A stretch of 45,853 bases of DNA from positions 1 through 45,853 of the forward strand of contig MKVK01000048.1 of assembly GCA_001898825.1 (NCBI GenBank). The letters are read 5' to 3'. The DNA comes from Magnetospirillum sp. 64-120 (GTDB lineage: Bacteria > Pseudomonadota > Alphaproteobacteria > Rhodospirillales > Magnetospirillaceae). Positions 43,945 through 45,853 of this stretch are shown here, one piece after another (the stretch's first letter is position 1; each line of letters begins with the position of its first letter). The position numbers and the translations under genes are program-made. Under the pieces are notes generated by a model that did not search any database, was not told where the DNA came from, and saw only the letters and a program-made list of their open reading frames with translations.

Positions 43945-45621
43945 ATGACTATGGAAGATTTTGCCGCCCTGTTGGATGAGACCATGGGCGTCGCCAACCC
44001 GTTCGAGGGTTCGGTCATCAAGGGCATCATCGTGCGCGTGGAAAACGATTTCGCCGTCATCGACGTCGGCTTGAAGTCGGAAGGCCGCGTGCAGCTCAAG
44101 GAATTCGCCACCGCTGGCCGCGCTCCGGAAATCAAGGCCGGCGACGCCATCGACGTGTTCGTCGAGCGTTACGAAGACAAGAACGGCGAAGTCGTTCTGT
44201 CGCGTGAAAAGGCCAAGCGCGAGGAAGCCTGGACCCTGCTGGAAAAGTCCTTCCAGGACAACCAGCGCGTCAACGGCGTCATCTTCGGCCGCGTCAAGGG
44301 CGGCTTCACCGTCGACCTGTCGGGCGCCGTCGCCTTCCTGCCCGGTTCGCAGGTGGACATCCGCCCCGTGCGCGACATCACCCCGCTGCTGGGCACCCCG
44401 CAGCCGTTCCAGATCCTCAAGATGGATCGCTCGCGCGGCAACATCGTCGTGTCGCGTCGCGCCGTCCTGGAAGAGACCCGCGCCGAACAGCGTTCCGAAC
44501 TGATCGAGAACCTGAAGGAAGGTCAGATCCTGGAAGGCGTCGTCAAGAACATCACCGATTACGGTGCGTTCGTTGACCTGGGCGGCGTCGACGGCCTGCT
44601 GCACGTCACCGACATCGCCTGGAAGCGCATCAACCATCCGTCCGAAGCGCTGCACATCGGCCAGACCGTCAAGGTCCAGGTCATCCGCTTCAACCCGGAA
44701 ACCCAGCGCATCTCGCTCGGCATCAAGCAGCTGGACGCCGATCCGTGGGAAGGCGTGGAAGCCAAGTACCCGGTGCAGGCCAAGTTCGTCGGCCGCGTCA
44801 CCAACATCACCGACTACGGCGCGTTCGTCGAGCTGGAGCCGGGTGTCGAGGGTCTGGTGCACGTCTCCGAAATGTCGTGGACCAAGAAGAACGTCCATCC
44901 CGGCAAGATCGTTTCCACCTCGCAGGAAGTGGAAGTCATGGTGCTGGACGTCGACCCGCAGAAGCGTCGCATCAGCCTGGGCCTGAAGCAGTGCCTGGCC
45001 AATCCGTGGGAATCCTTCGTCGAGAAGTTCCCGGTCGGCACCGAAGTCGAAGGCGAAGTCAAGAACATCACCGAATTCGGTCTGTTCATCGGCCTGTCCG
45101 GCGACATCGACGGCATGGTTCACATGTCCGACCTGTCCTGGGACAAGTCGGGTGACGCCGCCATCGCCGAATACAAGAAGGGCGACATGGTCAAGGCCAA
45201 GGTCTTGGACGTGGACGTGGAAAAGGAACGCATCAGCTTGGGTATCAAGCAGCTGGGTTCCGATCCGTTCCAGGACGCCGTCGCCAACGTCAAGAAGGGC
45301 GACATCGTCACCTGCGCCGTGACCGCGGTCACCGAAAACGGCCTGGAAGTCATGGTCGACGGCATGTCGGGCTTCATCCGCAAGTCCGAACTGTCGCGTG
45401 AGCGTTCCGAACAGCGCCCCGAGCGTTTCGCCGTCGGCGAAAAGATCGACGCCAAGGTGACCATGATCGAAAAGGGTGCCCGCAAGGTCACTCTGTCGGT
45501 CAAGGCCCGCGAAATCGACGAAGAAAAGGCCGCCATGGCCGAATACGGTTCGTCGGATTCGGGTGCGTCCCTGGGCGACATCCTGGGCGCCGCCATGCGC
45601 AAGGCCCAGGAAGAGAAGTAA
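43945..45621 (+). CDS. rpsA: 30S ribosomal protein S1
   Basis: 558 residues, almost the length of E. coli S1, with six S1 OB-fold domains. Domains 3-6 show the clear pattern GxVxNITDYGAFVDLG...DGLLHVTDI...KRISLGIKQL repeated about every 86 residues; domains 1-2 are more diverged, as usual. It binds mRNA on the small subunit and promotes initiation. A good ribosome site (AAGGAAG) lies 8 nt before the ATG. A strong terminator follows. Confidence 0.97.
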   Translation: MTMEDFAALLDETMGVANPFEGSVIKGIIVRVENDFAVIDVGLKSEGRVQLKEFATAGRAPEIKAGDAIDVFVERYEDKNGEVVLSREKAKREEAWTLLEKSFQDNQRVNGVIFGRVKGGFTVDLSGAVAFLPGSQVDIRPVRDITPLLGTPQPFQILKMDRSRGNIVVSRRAVLEETRAEQRSELIENLKEGQILEGVVKNITDYGAFVDLGGVDGLLHVTDIAWKRINHPSEALHIGQTVKVQVIRFNPETQRISLGIKQLDADPWEGVEAKYPVQAKFVGRVTNITDYGAFVELEPGVEGLVHVSEMSWTKKNVHPGKIVSTSQEVEVMVLDVDPQKRRISLGLKQCLANPWESFVEKFPVGTEVEGEVKNITEFGLFIGLSGDIDGMVHMSDLSWDKSGDAAIAEYKKGDMVKAKVLDVDVEKERISLGIKQLGSDPFQDAVANVKKGDIVTCAVTAVTENGLEVMVDGMSGFIRKSELSRERSEQRPERFAVGEKIDAKVTMIEKGARKVTLSVKAREIDEEKAAMAEYGSSDSGASLGDILGAAMRKAQEEK

Positions 45622-45651
45622 GACCTTCTCTTCGGTCGTTGTTTCAGGATC

Positions 45652-45684
45652 GGCCCGCCTGTGGAAACACAGGCGGGCCTTTTC
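45652..45684 (+). terminator. Terminator after rpsA
   Basis: A perfect 12-bp stem (45652-45663 with 45668-45679) around a GAAA tetraloop, followed by TTTTCTTT. Confidence 0.95.
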
Positions 45685-45758
45685 TTTGTCTGGGCGGTGT
45701 CAGGGGGGGGGAAGGCGCCCCGCAGGTTGCCGAGAGCCGTTGGGGCTAAGTGTGTTTC

Positions 45759-45789
45759 GTCATGGCCGGGCTTGACCCGGCCATCCACG
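45759..45789. repeat. REP-like intergenic palindrome
   Basis: ATGGCCGGG (45762-45770) pairs with CCCGGCCAT (45776-45784) around a 5-nt loop, within GTCATGGCCGGGCTTGACCC and the following CATCCACG. This unit is familiar to me as a dispersed intergenic repeat in alphaproteobacterial genomes. Only one copy is in the window. Confidence 0.6.
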
Positions 45790-45790
45790 G

Positions 45791-45853
45791 CTACGCCAGC
45801 CGCAGGTAGAGATCGTCCCAGTTTGGATTGTCGGCCAGGATCAGCTTGACCTT
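45791..45853 (-). CDS. C-terminus of a gene running in from the right edge, possibly a GIY-YIG nuclease
   Basis: The minus-strand frame is open from the window edge to a TAG stop and encodes a 20-residue tail, KVKLILADNPNWDDLYLRLA. The NPxWxDLY ending resembles the tail of small GIY-YIG nuclease (UPF0213-like) proteins. Too little is visible for certainty. Confidence 0.5.
   Translation of the reverse strand, partial: KVKLILADNPNWDDLYLRLA

Overview
The window reads as GC-rich (roughly two-thirds G+C) chromosomal DNA of an alphaproteobacterium, most likely a member of the Rhodospirillales such as Magnetospirillum or a relative. The pointers are the FYDLN-acid gene next to aroA-cmk-rpsA, the dense ATGA-type gene overlaps, a VCBS/RTX giant protein, and an MCP whose C-terminal extension I recall from Rhodospirillaceae. 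The genus is inference from gene content. No phage, insertion sequence, rRNA or CRISPR array was seen.

Layout. (1) 2-6499: 3' part of a giant cadherin-like/VCBS/RTX type I secretion protein, then a strong terminator, then a kinase-fold gene lacking its catalytic Asp (pseudokinase) and a pteridine-reductase-like SDR. (2) 8743-13682: a tightly packed run uvrC-pgsA-mobB-moeA-moaD-moaE (DNA repair, phosphatidylglycerol synthesis, molybdenum cofactor). (3) 13695-16450: a small envelope/stress unit (secreted COG4315 protein, ECF sigma, membrane anti-sigma, exported metallo-beta-lactamase-fold protein) behind an ECF-like promoter. (4) 16529-20032: a membrane patatin-like hydrolase, a coiled-coil protein, and a split chromate (CHR) transporter.

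(5) 20029-41095 is the most interesting part: a roughly 20-kb aromatic-acid island carrying every step of the protocatechuate 4,5-cleavage pathway. On the plus strand, a TRAP transporter (dctPQM) is followed by ligU, ligJ, ligK, a DUF1932 dehydrogenase and a chemoreceptor. On the minus strand, ligI-ligA-ligB-ligC is followed by an aldo/keto reductase and a second, divergent LigAB pair. A class I cytochrome P450 system (P450, [2Fe-2S] ferredoxin, ferredoxin reductase) lies beyond a divergent AraC regulator. LigAB opens the ring, LigC oxidises the semialdehyde to 2-pyrone-4,6-dicarboxylate, LigI hydrolyses it, LigU/LigJ tautomerise and hydrate oxalomesaconate, and LigK yields pyruvate and oxaloacetate. 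Uptake, sensing and probable upstream funnelling are encoded alongside. Three regulators are present: a LysR-type protein with two tandem HTH domains, a normal LysR and a PobR-like AraC. The TRAP operon and the ligUJK operon have matching promoter elements (16 identical bases, then TCAC, GGCAA and TATAGT at identical spacings), which suggests one shared regulator.

(6) 41116-45853: tRNA-Ala(GGC) with promoter and terminator, the FYDLN-acid gene, aroA-cmk, an rpsA leader with three hairpins, rpsA, a terminator, a REP-like palindrome and the tail of a gene on the minus strand.
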